The notes below the pieces were generated by a model. The model was not told where the DNA came from. It saw nothing but the letters and a program-made list of their open reading frames with translations, and did no database searches. 64,000 bases of DNA from Streptococcus mitis (GTDB taxonomy: Bacteria; Bacillota; Bacilli; Lactobacillales; Streptococcaceae): positions 374,579 through 438,578 of the forward strand of contig NZ_LBMT01000001.1 of assembly GCF_002005545.1 (NCBI RefSeq), written 5' to 3'. Below, one piece after another: positions 8,035 through 18,640 of the stretch. Position 1 is the first letter of the stretch, and each line of letters begins with the position of its first letter. The position numbers were made by a program, and so were the translations under genes.

Positions 8035-8731
8035 GGCCCACCTCCTGATCATTCTCATGAACGTTGAAACAACGCCATGGCGAGTCTTGGTTACGGACTA
8101 GATGAATATTACGGTCCGCATAATCCTTAACTTCTTCAGGGTCATGGGTAATCATCAAAACAGCCTTGCCATGATGATGGGCGCTGTGGTGCATGAGTTC
8201 GTAAAATTCGTTTTTACTTCCTGCATCCATCCCCGTTGTCGGCTCATCTAGAATAAACACATCTGGATCCGAAGCAAACATGCGCGCAATCACCGCTCGC
8301 TGCTTTTGTCCTCCGGATAGAGACCCCAAGCGTTTGTCTCGGTGTTCCCACATACCAACTGAGTCCAAACTAGCCTTGATATGCTCCTCATCATGAGCAT
8401 TCAAACGACGGAACCAACCTTTTCGCGGGTAGCGACCCGACTTGACAAATTCATAAACTGTACTTGGAAAACCCGCATTAAAACTGGCAATCTGTTGAGG
8501 AAGATAGGCTATTCTCAATTTCTTACCCTGCGTATTTGTCTTTGAAATAGTCACCTTGCCAATGCGTGGTTGGAGGATTCCAAGACTGGCCTTGATTAAT
8601 GTCGTCTTAGCCGCTCCATTTTCCCCAGTCAAGGTAACAAATTCCCCACTATCAACACTATAATTGATATGTTCAAGAACTGGCTCCTTATCATAATAGA
8701 AGGATAAATCCTCTACCGTAATATATCTCAT
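8027..8731 (-). CDS. adcC: Zinc ABC transporter ATP-binding protein AdcC
   Basis: This 234-residue ATPase drives AdcB. It carries a Walker A loop GENGAAKTT, a signature LSGGQKQR, Walker [13 protein letters not shown] and a switch His (MITHD). The Walker A has Ala where GxxGxGK(S/T) usually has its third Gly, a variant I believe is present in pneumococcal AdcC as well. The His-containing tail suits a zinc system. Its start codon overlaps the adcR stop by one base (TAATG), so translation is probably coupled. Confidence 0.95.
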   Translation of the reverse strand: MRYITVEDLSFYYDKEPVLEHINYSVDSGEFVTLTGENGAAKTTLIKASLGILQPRIGKVTISKTNTQGKKLRIAYLPQQIASFNAGFPSTVYEFVKSGRYPRKGWFRRLNAHDEEHIKASLDSVGMWEHRDKRLGSLSGGQKQRAVIARMFASDPDVFILDEPTTGMDAGSKNEFYELMHHSAHHHGKAVLMITHDPEEVKDYADRNIHLVRNQDSPWRCFNVHENDQEVGHA

Positions 8732-9171
8732 TATTTGATTTCTCCTACTAAAGCAGTCAAAAACCGCTGAATCACTTTTTGTTCATTTGGAGTAAACTGA
8801 GTTGCCACTTGCTCATAGGTTAAAAGTGTATGCTCATGGTGATGGTGGTGCTCCTCAGCAATTGGACGAGCCAAATCAGTCAACTGATAAAAAATCACAC
8901 GCGCATCCTTAGGATCTTTAGATGTTTCCAACATCCCTTCCTTGACCAAAGACTTAATGGCCTTGGTAACTGCCGCCTGACTGACATTGAGACGACGAGC
9001 CAACTCTGAATTTGTTAAAGATTCCTCTGACAAGAGCATGAGGATATGCTCCTGGGTATTGGTCAGGGCCACCTCGCTAGTACAATGACCTATTAGGATT
9101 TCATGCTGATTTTCCGCCTGCAAAATCACCTCATTCAAAAAGCCATCGATATCCTTCGCTAGCTGTCTCAT
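8731..9171 (-). CDS. adcR: Zinc-responsive MarR-family repressor AdcR
   Basis: The 146-residue winged-helix regulator has the HTH segment [23 protein letters not shown]. The zinc-binding His cluster HHHHHEH sits near residue 110, and further ligands lie in the N-terminal helix ([10 protein letters not shown]). With zinc bound it represses adc genes and other zinc-scavenging genes. I start at the ATG at 9171 (AAAGGAG upstream), the known 146-residue form; the 20-codon extension to 9231 runs into the operator region and is rejected. It is the first gene of the operon, so it controls its own synthesis. Confidence 0.95.
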   Translation of the reverse strand: MRQLAKDIDGFLNEVILQAENQHEILIGHCTSEVALTNTQEHILMLLSEESLTNSELARRLNVSQAAVTKAIKSLVKEGMLETSKDPKDARVIFYQLTDLARPIAEEHHHHHEHTLLTYEQVATQFTPNEQKVIQRFLTALVGEIK

Positions 9172-9235
9172 ATCTGACTCCTTTCCTTTTAGACTTCTCT
9201 TTTTTAAGAGAAAAATACTATTATTTGACATTTTG

Positions 9236-9274
9236 TTTACCAGTTAATTATATCACAAGCAAAAAAAGAGTCAA
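9236..9274 (-). promoter_or_regulatory. adcR: adc promoter with AdcR operator
   Basis: Minus-strand TTGACT (9269-9274), a 16-base spacer and TATAAT (9247-9252) preceded by TGA form the promoter. Overlapping its 3' edge is TTAACTGGTAAA (9236-9247), 11 of 12 matches to the known AdcR site TTAACYRGTTAA. Bound AdcR would cover the transcription start. Confidence 0.8.
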
Positions 9275-9320
9275 GAAAAAACGTGAAAACTAGTTTCATT
9301 CTTGAACTCTTCTATATTAT

Positions 9321-10824
<1,504 letters not shown>

Positions 10825-10834
10825 TTATTTCCTT

Positions 10835-12079
10835 TTATTTTTTAAACCATAAATCATTCAAAAATCCAGAAAAGATTAAGAATGACAGCATGACGACATG
10901 GAAGGTGACAACCATGCCAAGCAACTGAATCCAGCGATTCTCAGGTAGGGAAGCCTTCCCTGCTTTTTTCCGCTCCTTATTGAGCGTTTTTTTCTTGCGA
11001 ATCCAGGCATCATTGATCACCAAGCCCAGTCCATGAAAGAGTCCATAGGCGATGTAGTACCAAGTCACTCCATGCCAAAATCCCATGATTAGCATATTGA
11101 CAACGTAGGCCACACTTGAGGTTACATTGCGATTTTTAAAGACCTTCTTTCTGGTCAATACCATGACCATTCGCATAAAGACAAAGTCACGGAACCAGAA
11201 AGAGAGACTCATATGCCAACGATTCCAAAATTCCTTTAAATCCCTTGATAAAAAAGGTTTGTTAAAGTTGATAGGGCTACGAATTCCCATCAAATTTGAA
11301 ATGGCTAAGGCAAACATAGAGTAACCTGCAAAGTCAAAGAAAAGTTCCAGACCAAAGGTATACATGACTGCCAAGGCATAGAGATTAAAGAAGCCACCTG
11401 ACTGCAAGGCTAGATTCTTCAGAGGAGGCAACAAGGTCTCTCCTAAAACATGAGCTAGGATAAACTTATACAAAAAGCCCCACATGATATAGCGAACAGA
11501 TTCATCCAGCATATCCATCAACTCATCTCGCTCAGGAATGGTCTGATAATTTTCATTAAACCGCTTAAAGCGATCGATTGGACCACTTGAAAAAGTCGGC
11601 ATGAAGAGAAGGAAACGAAGGAATTCCCAGAGGGTAAAATCCTTAATCACTCCATCTCTCAGCTCGATGATAATCCCAACCGAACGAAAGGTCAGGTAAG
11701 AAATTCCCAAAAACCCAAGCAAAGACTGCGTTCCATTGATAGCTGGTTGCACCTTGACAAAGATAATCGGTAGTAGGGACAGAAAACTAACTAGGTAGAA
11801 GACCCACTTGCCATCCTTGCTTTTTCGATAATGCTTGTAGAAAAGCAGGAGCAATATTTCCCAGCAAAGGTAAATACCCAAGGCAACTAGTTGATTGGTC
11901 TTCCCACCTACTAACATGGTGACAATAAAGAAGAGACTTACCAGCACTTCATACCAGGCAAAGCGTTTCTTGAAAAAGAGACCGATAAAGATGGGCAAGG
12001 TTGCAGCAATCACATAGACAAAATACTGAGGATTGCCGTATGGCTCTAAATGAGGAAGCTGTTGAAAGAACTCCATCAT
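10835..12079 (-). CDS. dltB: MBOAT-family D-alanyl transferase DltB
   Basis: The 414-residue polytopic membrane protein shows the MBOAT features: [10 protein letters not shown] in the middle, the segment [17 protein letters not shown], and the catalytic His in [16 protein letters not shown]. It accepts D-alanine from DltC and passes it across the membrane to DltD and lipoteichoic acid. The start ATG overlaps the dltA stop (ATGA) and is preceded by GAGGTGAA. Confidence 0.97.
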   Translation of the reverse strand: MMEFFQQLPHLEPYGNPQYFVYVIAATLPIFIGLFFKKRFAWYEVLVSLFFIVTMLVGGKTNQLVALGIYLCWEILLLLFYKHYRKSKDGKWVFYLVSFLSLLPIIFVKVQPAINGTQSLLGFLGISYLTFRSVGIIIELRDGVIKDFTLWEFLRFLLFMPTFSSGPIDRFKRFNENYQTIPERDELMDMLDESVRYIMWGFLYKFILAHVLGETLLPPLKNLALQSGGFFNLYALAVMYTFGLELFFDFAGYSMFALAISNLMGIRSPINFNKPFLSRDLKEFWNRWHMSLSFWFRDFVFMRMVMVLTRKKVFKNRNVTSSVAYVVNMLIMGFWHGVTWYYIAYGLFHGLGLVINDAWIRKKKTLNKERKKAGKASLPENRWIQLLGMVVTFHVVMLSFLIFSGFLNDLWFKK

Positions 12080-13626
12080 CTCTTATTCACCTCGTTAATC
12101 AATCCTTTGATGTCAATTTTTCCATTTGGAGTCAGTGGCAAACTGTCTCGGTAAAGGAATTTAGATGGCATCATGTAGGACATCATGATATCTGTTAAAT
12201 CTTCCTTGATAGCCTTGGTAATATCAATATCTCGCTCAAACTGCTCACGCACACCATCTTTTAAGATGACATAGGCCAACAGATTTTGCACCTTATGATC
12301 CTTGTTATAACGTGGAACAGCAACAGCAGACTCGATAAAGCGAGACTTGTTAAGATTTTGAGAGACATCTTCAAGCTCGATGCGGTAACCGTTGAACTTA
12401 ATCTGGAAGTCCATGCGTCCGCCGTAGAGAAGTAAGCCTTCATCTGTCATAGTTCCCACATCTCCTGTATGGTAGGCTGGTAGACCTTCAAACTCAAAGA
12501 AGGCTTCTGCTGTTTTTTCAGGATTGTTCATATAACCTTTTGAAACGGCTGGTCCAGAAACAATGATTTCTCCCTGTTCGCCATTTGGCAGTTTATTCCC
12601 TTCCTCGTCAATGATAAAGGTTGGAGAATCAGCCTTGGTATAGCCGATTGGTAGGCGTTTGAGAGTCGCTAGCATCTCATCTGTCACGGCAACTGCTGAC
12701 AGGGCCACTGTCGCTTCTGTTGGGCCGTAAGCATTGATAATACGGGCATTTGGGAAACGCTCGCGCAGTTTTTGAGCCGTTTTAACCGTCAATTCTTCGC
12801 CATCAAAGTAGAAATGCGTGATTCCAGGCATTTTCTCGCTATTAAAGTCTTCTGATAACATGGCCATATCCGCAAAAGAAGGGGTTGATGTCCAGATAGC
12901 GATTGGCAATGAAAAGATGGTCGCAAAAAGTTGCTTAAAATCCTGAGTAATAGCTGAAGGAAGAGCGAAAAGCGTACCACCCAGTGCCAAGGTCGGCGCC
13001 CAGTACATGACAGACAGGTCAAAAGAATAAGGTGGCTGAGCCAGCATTTGCGGACGACTTGGCGTCGCAAATTCCTTGTCTGTAATCATCCAGTTAGTAA
13101 AGCTGAGGAGATTATCATGTGAAATCTGCACTCCCTTTGGCTTACCAGTTGTACCAGAAGTAAAGATAATGTAGTAGTTATCATCACCCTTGACTGGATG
13201 CGTGATCTCATAGCTAGTCCCTTGGGCAAAGGCTTCTTGAACCTGAGCTAGATTCATCATAGGTGTCGAAACCTGCTCCAATGGAAAGTCTGAGATAGCA
13301 ATAATCAAGCTTGGCTCTGCAACTTCTAAAATAGCCGAAACTCGCTCCAAGGCCGAATGGCTATCAATTGGAATGTAGGCGTGACCTGACTTAGTCAAGG
13401 CTACAAAAGTTGCCAACATTTCATATTCTTGGCCACCAAAAACGACCACAGGAGACTTCTCAGGCAAGCCTAGTTGGTCAATGGCTGTAGCTAAACTATC
13501 CGAATCAGCCTTCAAATCTCCATAAGTATGTTCCTGCCCCAAAACATTGTAAACAGGATAGTTAGGCTGTGTCTGAGCAAAATGCTCAATGGTTTCAATC
13601 ATATCTGCTATTGGTTTATTTGACAC
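12076..13626 (-). CDS. dltA: D-alanine--D-alanyl carrier protein ligase DltA
   Basis: The 516-residue adenylating enzyme activates D-alanine with ATP and loads it on DltC. The adenylation core motifs are visible: [20 protein letters not shown] (P-loop), [13 protein letters not shown], and [20 protein letters not shown]. The catalytic Lys sits near the end in [10 protein letters not shown]. Translation starts at GTG (13626), with AAGGAG upstream; no in-frame ATG is better placed. It begins 20 bases after dltX. Confidence 0.97.
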   Translation of the reverse strand: MSNKPIADMIETIEHFAQTQPNYPVYNVLGQEHTYGDLKADSDSLATAIDQLGLPEKSPVVVFGGQEYEMLATFVALTKSGHAYIPIDSHSALERVSAILEVAEPSLIIAISDFPLEQVSTPMMNLAQVQEAFAQGTSYEITHPVKGDDNYYIIFTSGTTGKPKGVQISHDNLLSFTNWMITDKEFATPSRPQMLAQPPYSFDLSVMYWAPTLALGGTLFALPSAITQDFKQLFATIFSLPIAIWTSTPSFADMAMLSEDFNSEKMPGITHFYFDGEELTVKTAQKLRERFPNARIINAYGPTEATVALSAVAVTDEMLATLKRLPIGYTKADSPTFIIDEEGNKLPNGEQGEIIVSGPAVSKGYMNNPEKTAEAFFEFEGLPAYHTGDVGTMTDEGLLLYGGRMDFQIKFNGYRIELEDVSQNLNKSRFIESAVAVPRYNKDHKVQNLLAYVILKDGVREQFERDIDITKAIKEDLTDIMMSYMMPSKFLYRDSLPLTPNGKIDIKGLINEVNKR

Positions 13627-13646
13627 AATAGGGATTCTCCTTCAAG

Positions 13647-13778
13647 TTAAAATTCATTATAGATAAAGCTTCCTTGACCCTGACCAAGATAGCTAAAGAA
13701 GTAAAGCAGCCCTAGAAAGATAAGAAAATACAAGGCTGTCCGACCAAGAAAGAGGTACAATTCTTTTCTCTGTTTCAT
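13647..13778 (-). CDS. dltX: DltX, small membrane protein of the dlt operon
   Basis: The 43-residue protein has a basic start (MKQRKELYLFLGR), one membrane helix (TALYFLIFLGLLYFFSYLG) and the tail QGQGSFIYNEF. The FxYxxF-like C-terminus is the mark of DltX, which is needed for D-alanylation and is thought to hand D-alanine between DltB and DltD. No good Shine-Dalgarno sequence precedes the ATG. Instead a five-codon frame (ATG at 13795) ends in TGA overlapping the dltX ATG, so coupling is possible. Confidence 0.92.
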   Translation of the reverse strand: MKQRKELYLFLGRTALYFLIFLGLLYFFSYLGQGQGSFIYNEF

Positions 13779-13847
13779 CAAGAAAAACCATTCATTTCTG
13801 TAATTTTTGCTAAATAAGATAGACTCTTACTATAGTATTTTTCTACT

Positions 13848-13877
13848 ATTGTACCACTTTATAGACTAGTTTTTCAA
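13848..13877 (-). promoter_or_regulatory. dltX: dlt operon promoter
   Basis: On the minus strand TTGAAA (13872-13877), an 18-base spacer and TACAAT (13848-13853) preceded by TGG form an extended -10 promoter about 70 bases before dltX. The remainder of the 313-bp gap 13779-14091 holds the dlt leader and repeat copy 2. Confidence 0.6.
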
Positions 13878-13967
13878 TTGTTTACCGTAGATTTTCAGTA
13901 GATTTCAGTTTATTTTAAGAATTATGCGGTTTTTCTATGTATATTTCAAATAGAGTGATCCTGCTTC

Positions 13968-14093
13968 AAAACTCAATTTCAGCAGAAAATGAGGTAAATC
14001 TTTCCATAATAAAACGCACAATATCAAGTTTTTTCATCAACACCTGATACTATGCGCTTTTCTAATTTTTCAAGACTTTTTAACCAGTCTCTT
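13968..14093 (-). repeat. ~120-bp intergenic repeat, copy 2
   Basis: Read on the minus strand it starts AAGAGACTGG and ends AAATTGAGTTTT. It is highly similar to copy 3 at 18486-18605 in the opposite orientation. Its centre folds into a hairpin (CGCATAGTATCA with TGATATTGTGCG, imperfect) followed by TTTTATT, so it can also terminate the MFS gene whose stop codon it overlaps. It resembles pneumococcal RUP/SPRITE-type intergenic repeats, but I cannot assign the family with certainty. Confidence 0.75.
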
Positions 14094-15270
14094 ATTTAAA
14101 ATAATCTCGTCTGATATAAATTAAAATAGCTTCTATCATCAGACAAATGGCTGATAGCCAAAAACTTATGCTAATACCAAAACTCTCAGTAATATAGCTC
14201 ATTAGCAAAACAAATACTGAAAATGCTAATGTCGAAATCACTTCAAGAACGGAATAGACATTAACCAAGTTATTTTCCTCTACTGTTTCCTGAAGAAATA
14301 CAGTTTCAGGAACTTCTTTTAGCTGCGATAACATACCAACTAAAGCTGAAAATAATAAAAACATCTGTGCGTTTGGAAAATATAGAATAGTCAGTGTCAC
14401 TATTGCCATGACTACAAGAGGAAAAAGAATACTTTCCCATTTAGCAGCAAGAAACTTTTCAGATAGCCTAAAAGCAATTAAGCCACTAATTATAATCCCG
14501 ATAGAGTATGCTGTATTAGAATATCCCCAGTAACTTTCCGTTTCATTTAATAGCTCAGTTACAAAGACAAGTATGATAGACGAAACCCAAATCGTATTTG
14601 AGAAAATTTCAAATAAATTTGCTGATACAAAAAGTCTTAATCTAGGACCTCTAGCAACTAACTTCCAACCTTTGAGCAAAATTTCAAGATTAGTTTCTGA
14701 CTCTAACACCTCCACTTCAGCGTTAGGAAGAAATAACATCAGAAAGCTAGAAATGATATACAAGATTAAAATGATAAACGTGGTAGGTAAAAGACCAATT
14801 GTTGCAAACAAGAGTCCACCTAATCCCCAACCCACCAATTGAACAGCTTCACCACTCATTGATAAGGCTGAGTTAGCCTTGCCCAAATCGGTCGCATAGC
14901 GTGGCACAATAGCATAGGAAACGGGTGCTGCAAAACCATCTAATATGGAAATTACAACAACAAATAGATAGGTTACCAAAGGCGCTACGGATTGCATTAC
15001 GGTAAACATTCCTACCAGTATCGCCAATAATATAGTCTTTCCAAATTGGGATAAAGATAAAACCCTATTTAGCGCTAACCTTTTAGTAACTAAAGGAACT
15101 AAAAGACTCGCAACAAAAGAGGATATCCCTATTAAAATTGGAACTAGTGATGTGGCAATTACAGATTTTGAAATAATGTATATGTTAGCAATGATTGTTA
15201 CTCTAAAGAAAATATCTGCTAAATTTGCAAACAATTGAGAGACTAACAACTTGACAAATGAATTAGACAT
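14092..15270 (-). CDS. MFS efflux transporter (Mef/enterobactin-exporter-like)
   Basis: The 392-residue protein has about twelve membrane helices with the plan of small MFS drug or peptide exporters. Typical are the N-terminal LLVSQLFANLADIFFRVTII and the cytoplasmic-loop sequence FRLSEKFLAAKWES. No transported substrate can be read from the sequence. TAGGAG precedes the ATG. It lies 211 bases after an ABC exporter gene and downstream of an Rgg regulator, all on the same strand, so it may help export or give immunity to a product of this cassette. The region is AT-rich and lies between inverted repeat copies, which suggests acquisition. Confidence 0.8.
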   Translation of the reverse strand: MSNSFVKLLVSQLFANLADIFFRVTIIANIYIISKSVIATSLVPILIGISSFVASLLVPLVTKRLALNRVLSLSQFGKTILLAILVGMFTVMQSVAPLVTYLFVVVISILDGFAAPVSYAIVPRYATDLGKANSALSMSGEAVQLVGWGLGGLLFATIGLLPTTFIILILYIISSFLMLFLPNAEVEVLESETNLEILLKGWKLVARGPRLRLFVSANLFEIFSNTIWVSSIILVFVTELLNETESYWGYSNTAYSIGIIISGLIAFRLSEKFLAAKWESILFPLVVMAIVTLTILYFPNAQMFLLFSALVGMLSQLKEVPETVFLQETVEENNLVNVYSVLEVISTLAFSVFVLLMSYITESFGISISFWLSAICLMIEAILIYIRRDYFK

Positions 15271-15481
15271 GTAGCGCTCCTATAACATAAAAATATTTAA
15301 CTGATAAATGGTATAGTAGACTTTGTTTGATAACTATTTGACACAAGATTAGGTGGTCAGAAATTGAATTTTTAACATTCCAACTTAGCCATAGTTTTTA
15401 GTTTTCACATCTTGAAATCAGCTAAAACAATACATAATACAGAATATATATTATAGATGGCAAGATACCGAACAAGTCTAT

Positions 15482-17059
15482 TTATTTTATTCTATATTTT
15501 CCCAAATCAATTACTTGATTATAAACCGTTTCTGAATCAATATGATGAGCAACTTCAATCAAAATGATAGGCAACTGCAAAAGTAACTGGCGCACTTGAT
15601 ATGCATTGTCCTTGTCTAAGGATGATGTAACCTCATCTGCCAACACAATGTCTTTTTTCCGAAGCAGACAGCGAACTAATTCAAGTCGTAAACGTTGTCC
15701 ACCTGAAATGTTTTCTCCATTATTTATCAGTTGATAATCCAAAATATTAGTGATTTCATTCGTTAAACCAACTTGTTCTAGGCAACAGAGTAATTCTTTG
15801 TCTGAAATCTCCTGTCCTAGTGTTAAATTTTCTCGGATTGTCCCATGTCTGAAAAATGGATTCTGAGAGATATAAGCGACATTCCCTTGATAATGAGTAA
15901 ATTCTCGACCTGATTTATCACGTACGATAATTCTACCACTATTCGGACTTATCTTTCCTGCTACCAACTGTAGGAGAGTTGACTTTCCGGTACCACTAGC
16001 TCCCTTTATTAAAACTTTACTTGGCTTAGTTAATCTAAGTGACAAATCATAAAAGAGCACTTGCTCTCCAACCTGTTTTGAAACACCCTCTAAAACTAGC
16101 TCAGCTAAAGATTCGACTGTCGGATATGATGTTTCTAAACAAGATTCTTCCAATAATGAAAATATTTTTTCTTTCACTGTTTGCGATCGCTGTATATCAG
16201 ATATGCTATACATAATTCTTTGAATAGGTCCGCTAAGATTCATTGTAGCTATATACATAGAGACCAAACTAGCTGTTGTTAACTCTATACCGCTCTTTTG
16301 TAATAAAAGACCAAGTGCAAGAGGTAGTACCTGACTAAGGAATTCTAAAGGACCATTGAAAAAATAAACGACATTGCTAGTCCATTCATTTTTCCAACGA
16401 GCATTCTCGTAACACTCGTTATTTTTTCTCATCTTAGCAAAGTTTTCTTTACTAGCGCCATAAAAATATATCGTATCTGCTCCCTTAAAAAAATCTCCTA
16501 CAGATAGATGAAAAGCTTTTTGCATTTCCGAAAAATTTGCACCACTTTTCATTAAACGATTATTCATTACCCATTGAGGCAATGGTCGAAGAAAAGAGAA
16601 CACGATAAAAACAAGACCAAGCCAAAAATTTTGCACCAAAATAAAAACAATCGTTGTACAAAGTATAAAAACTCTTCCAACTATCATATCCAGGGGTAAA
16701 AAGAAGCGATTATAGAGCAGTTCCATATCTTGTGTAACAATTGAAACTTTTTCATCATATACAACATTTTCTTTCAAAAATAGTTTCTTAATAAGCTGAT
16801 CTTTTAAACGAATTTGCAGATGACGCTGCAGATTATTACTGACAAAATTTGCTAGCAACATCGTGCTATAAAAAAACAGGTGCAGACACAGGCCATATAA
16901 AACAAAGTATGAAATTGTACCAATTGTAAGTTGATCTTCACGAATATTCAATAGCTTATCCAATAACAATGGCTTTATTAGAGCCATCCCGCTATTCAAA
17001 AGTACTCCTATTAAAAAATAGATAAAAATATTAGTTTTAATGTATTTTAGAAATTTCAT
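15482..17059 (-). CDS. ABC exporter with fused permease and ATPase domains
   Basis: The 525-residue half transporter has an N-terminal type I exporter membrane domain (about residues 1-290, six helices). Its ATPase domain has Walker A GASGTGKSTL, signature ISGGQRLRLELVR, Walker B DIVLADEVTSSLD and a weak H-loop (IEVAHHID). There is no C39 peptidase domain, so it does not process a double-glycine leader itself. The ATPase is shorter and more divergent than in housekeeping exporters. The gene lies 357 bases downstream of the rgg gene and upstream of the MFS gene on the same strand. Export of, or resistance to, a peptide made or sensed in this cassette is my inference. The ribosome-binding site (ATAGG) is weak. 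Confidence 0.8.
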   Translation of the reverse strand: MKFLKYIKTNIFIYFLIGVLLNSGMALIKPLLLDKLLNIREDQLTIGTISYFVLYGLCLHLFFYSTMLLANFVSNNLQRHLQIRLKDQLIKKLFLKENVVYDEKVSIVTQDMELLYNRFFLPLDMIVGRVFILCTTIVFILVQNFWLGLVFIVFSFLRPLPQWVMNNRLMKSGANFSEMQKAFHLSVGDFFKGADTIYFYGASKENFAKMRKNNECYENARWKNEWTSNVVYFFNGPLEFLSQVLPLALGLLLQKSGIELTTASLVSMYIATMNLSGPIQRIMYSISDIQRSQTVKEKIFSLLEESCLETSYPTVESLAELVLEGVSKQVGEQVLFYDLSLRLTKPSKVLIKGASGTGKSTLLQLVAGKISPNSGRIIVRDKSGREFTHYQGNVAYISQNPFFRHGTIRENLTLGQEISDKELLCCLEQVGLTNEITNILDYQLINNGENISGGQRLRLELVRCLLRKKDIVLADEVTSSLDKDNAYQVRQLLLQLPIILIEVAHHIDSETVYNQVIDLGKYRIK

Positions 17060-17416
17060 AAATAAGCCTATCTAAAAGAAAGCGAATAGATATAAAAGCC
17101 TCAGTCTAAAAGTTATAAACAAATTAACTCCAACTGAGACTATACAATAATTTAATTAATCTATATATGATGCTGTTTATTAAGAGTGATTATTGTTACT
17201 ATTGAAAAATAATTCTCCTGTTTCACTTTTCTTTCTTAAAATATATGGAGATAGAACTTACATATTAAATACCTCAAAATTCATAATTATGGTGATAAAT
17301 TCGAAAAATCCTATCGCTCAAATACAATGAACTGATAAAACAACCGTAATTGAAATTTCTAAAGACAATTCTACCAAAATATTATTTCGAGATACTTCCT
17401 TTCCCATATCTGCGTA
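17060..17416 (-). other. 357-bp gap between rgg and the ABC exporter, with one candidate peptide frame
   Basis: The gap is AT-rich and has no long frame. On the minus strand an ATG at 17407, 10 bases after the rgg stop, opens a 29-codon frame to about 17318: MGKEVSRNNILVE, then LSLEISITVVLSVHCI. It has a charged start and a hydrophobic Cys-containing end, but no Shine-Dalgarno sequence. Closer to the ABC gene are TCTCAGT/ACTGAG inverted repeats (about 17100-17143) with a long loop. The promoter of the ABC gene is probably in this gap, but I cannot place it. Confidence 0.35.
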
Positions 17417-18280
17417 TTACTTTTTACTTGCTAAAATTTTTTCTAAGTGCCTTTCATAATTCTTTGCCAAATGGTTACTTCCCGCTAATTTCATTGCTCC
17501 AATACACTTCCTCATTTCAATAATTGCTTTACAATCCATCTCTTTTTTGTAGCGATACAGATGTTGTGCATACTGAAACACCAACCGTTCATAAATTTCT
17601 ATCTCGGTGAAAAAGCATTGATTCAGTTGCTTTTCAAAATACAAAGCATCAAGAAATTTTCCTCTTTCAATACATGTGATATATCCGTTCAATAGCATAG
17701 ATGAAATCAGTCGTCTATTATTAGGAATTTCTTTATAAAAATCAGAACGTCTAGACATCTCTCTAGCCAAAACCATAAAGACATCGTGTTTTAGGACATC
17801 TAACGTATTTGAAAAAATCAATAATTCATAGTATCCCCAATATTCAACACTAAAGAGATAGTCAGTTAGATAAGATAAATCATCACCAGAATAATAAGCT
17901 TCTCCAGATAAATCTTGTAAACGAATTTTTAATAAAATAATGTTAAGCTTATGAAATTTCTCTTGTTTAGAATCTGACTCCATCTGAGAATAAAGTAGTT
18001 TTTTCAACCCATCAACATCATGATTTGATACAAAATGCCTAACCTTTGATAAGAGTTCGTTCAGTTCATCACGATGAAAATCATGAACAGCATACATAAA
18101 TTCATCAATAGGCATGTTAATTTCATCCAAAATAGCCATAAATTTTGAAATGGTTAAATCAGTCTCTCCCTTTTCAAAACGTGAGAGCTGTGATGTTGAT
18201 ATACCAGCTTTTTCGACATCTTTTAAGCGAAAACCTCTAGATTCTCGAAACTTTTTAAAAATTTCTCCAAATTTTTTCAT
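17417..18280 (-). CDS. Rgg-family transcriptional regulator (peptide-responsive)
   Basis: The 287-residue protein has an N-terminal HTH (FRESRGFRLKDVEKAGISTS, then QLSRFEKGETDLTISKF, residues 12-47). A long all-helical TPR-like domain with several Tyr- and Leu-rich repeats follows, as in Rgg/MutR regulators of the RRNPP group, where that domain binds imported short peptides. GGAGAG precedes the ATG. A 23-residue SHP-type peptide gene lies divergently 90 bases away, the classic arrangement of Rgg/SHP pairs. Its likely targets are the shp promoter and possibly the ABC and MFS genes on its own strand. Whether it activates or represses cannot be told from the sequence. Confidence 0.88.
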   Translation of the reverse strand: MKKFGEIFKKFRESRGFRLKDVEKAGISTSQLSRFEKGETDLTISKFMAILDEINMPIDEFMYAVHDFHRDELNELLSKVRHFVSNHDVDGLKKLLYSQMESDSKQEKFHKLNIILLKIRLQDLSGEAYYSGDDLSYLTDYLFSVEYWGYYELLIFSNTLDVLKHDVFMVLAREMSRRSDFYKEIPNNRRLISSMLLNGYITCIERGKFLDALYFEKQLNQCFFTEIEIYERLVFQYAQHLYRYKKEMDCKAIIEMRKCIGAMKLAGSNHLAKNYERHLEKILASKK

Positions 18281-18315
18281 AATATCTCTCCAACAAGCAT
18301 ATATGGGAACAGTTT

Positions 18316-18342
18316 TTGATTTTTAATATTTTAGCATAAAAT
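18316..18342 (+). promoter_or_regulatory. Divergent shp/rgg promoter region
   Basis: For shp, TTGATT (18316-18321) and TAAAAT (18337-18342) are separated by only 15 bases, a poor geometry that suggests need of an activator. On the other strand TGC-TAAAAT (TAAAAT at 18328-18333) is an extended -10 for rgg. The two -10 elements lie within 15 bases of each other, so the promoters compete for the same DNA. Confidence 0.45.
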
Positions 18343-18370
18343 AGAAGAAAACAAAAGTGAGGTATTTCAC

Positions 18371-18442
18371 ATGAAAAAACAAAAATTATTGCCTTTATTA
18401 TTCCTAATTTTGGGAGGAATTATGATTATAGTTGTTGGCTAG
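18371..18442 (+). CDS. SHP-type short hydrophobic pheromone precursor
   Basis: The 23-residue peptide begins MKKQKLLPLLFLILGG and ends IMIIVVG. The basic N-terminus, hydrophobic body and C-terminal Ile/Val-rich tail ending in Gly are the SHP plan; the tail resembles active pheromones such as EGIIVIVVG. GAGG at about 18360 precedes the ATG. SHPs are exported, trimmed by a membrane protease (Eep), re-imported by the Ami oligopeptide permease and bound by the partner Rgg, here the divergent gene at 17417-18280. Unlike most SHPs I know, no Asp or Glu precedes the tail. The frame is too short to prove by itself; context carries the call. Confidence 0.75.
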   Translation: MKKQKLLPLLFLILGGIMIIVVG

Positions 18443-18485
18443 TACTAAGAAGTTAGTTAGTAGAATAATTACATCTTCAATCGAA

Positions 18486-18605
18486 AAAGAGACTGGGAAA
18501 AAGTCTTAAAAATCAGAAAAACGCATCATATCAGGTGTTGAAAAACTTGATATGATGCGTTTTATTATGAGAAGATTTACTTCATTTTTTCCTGAAATTG
18601 AGTTT
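18486..18605 (+). repeat. ~120-bp intergenic repeat, copy 3, acting as terminator
   Basis: It begins AAGAGACTGG and ends AAATTGAGTTTT, and is the inverted counterpart of copy 2 at 13968-14093. Its core AACGCATCATATCA pairs perfectly (14 bp) with TGATATGATGCGTT at 18545-18560 and is followed by TTATTATG. The hairpin lies between the convergent shp and glpF genes and may end both transcripts. It is RUP/SPRITE-like, family uncertain. Confidence 0.8.
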
Positions 18606-18640
18606 TTACCCAATCACTATCAAAATAAATGCTTTCTAAA

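Noticed and set aside
9172-9231. N-terminal extension of AdcR
   Set aside because: The ATG at 9171 with AAAGGAG gives the known 146-residue protein; the extension abuts the operator.
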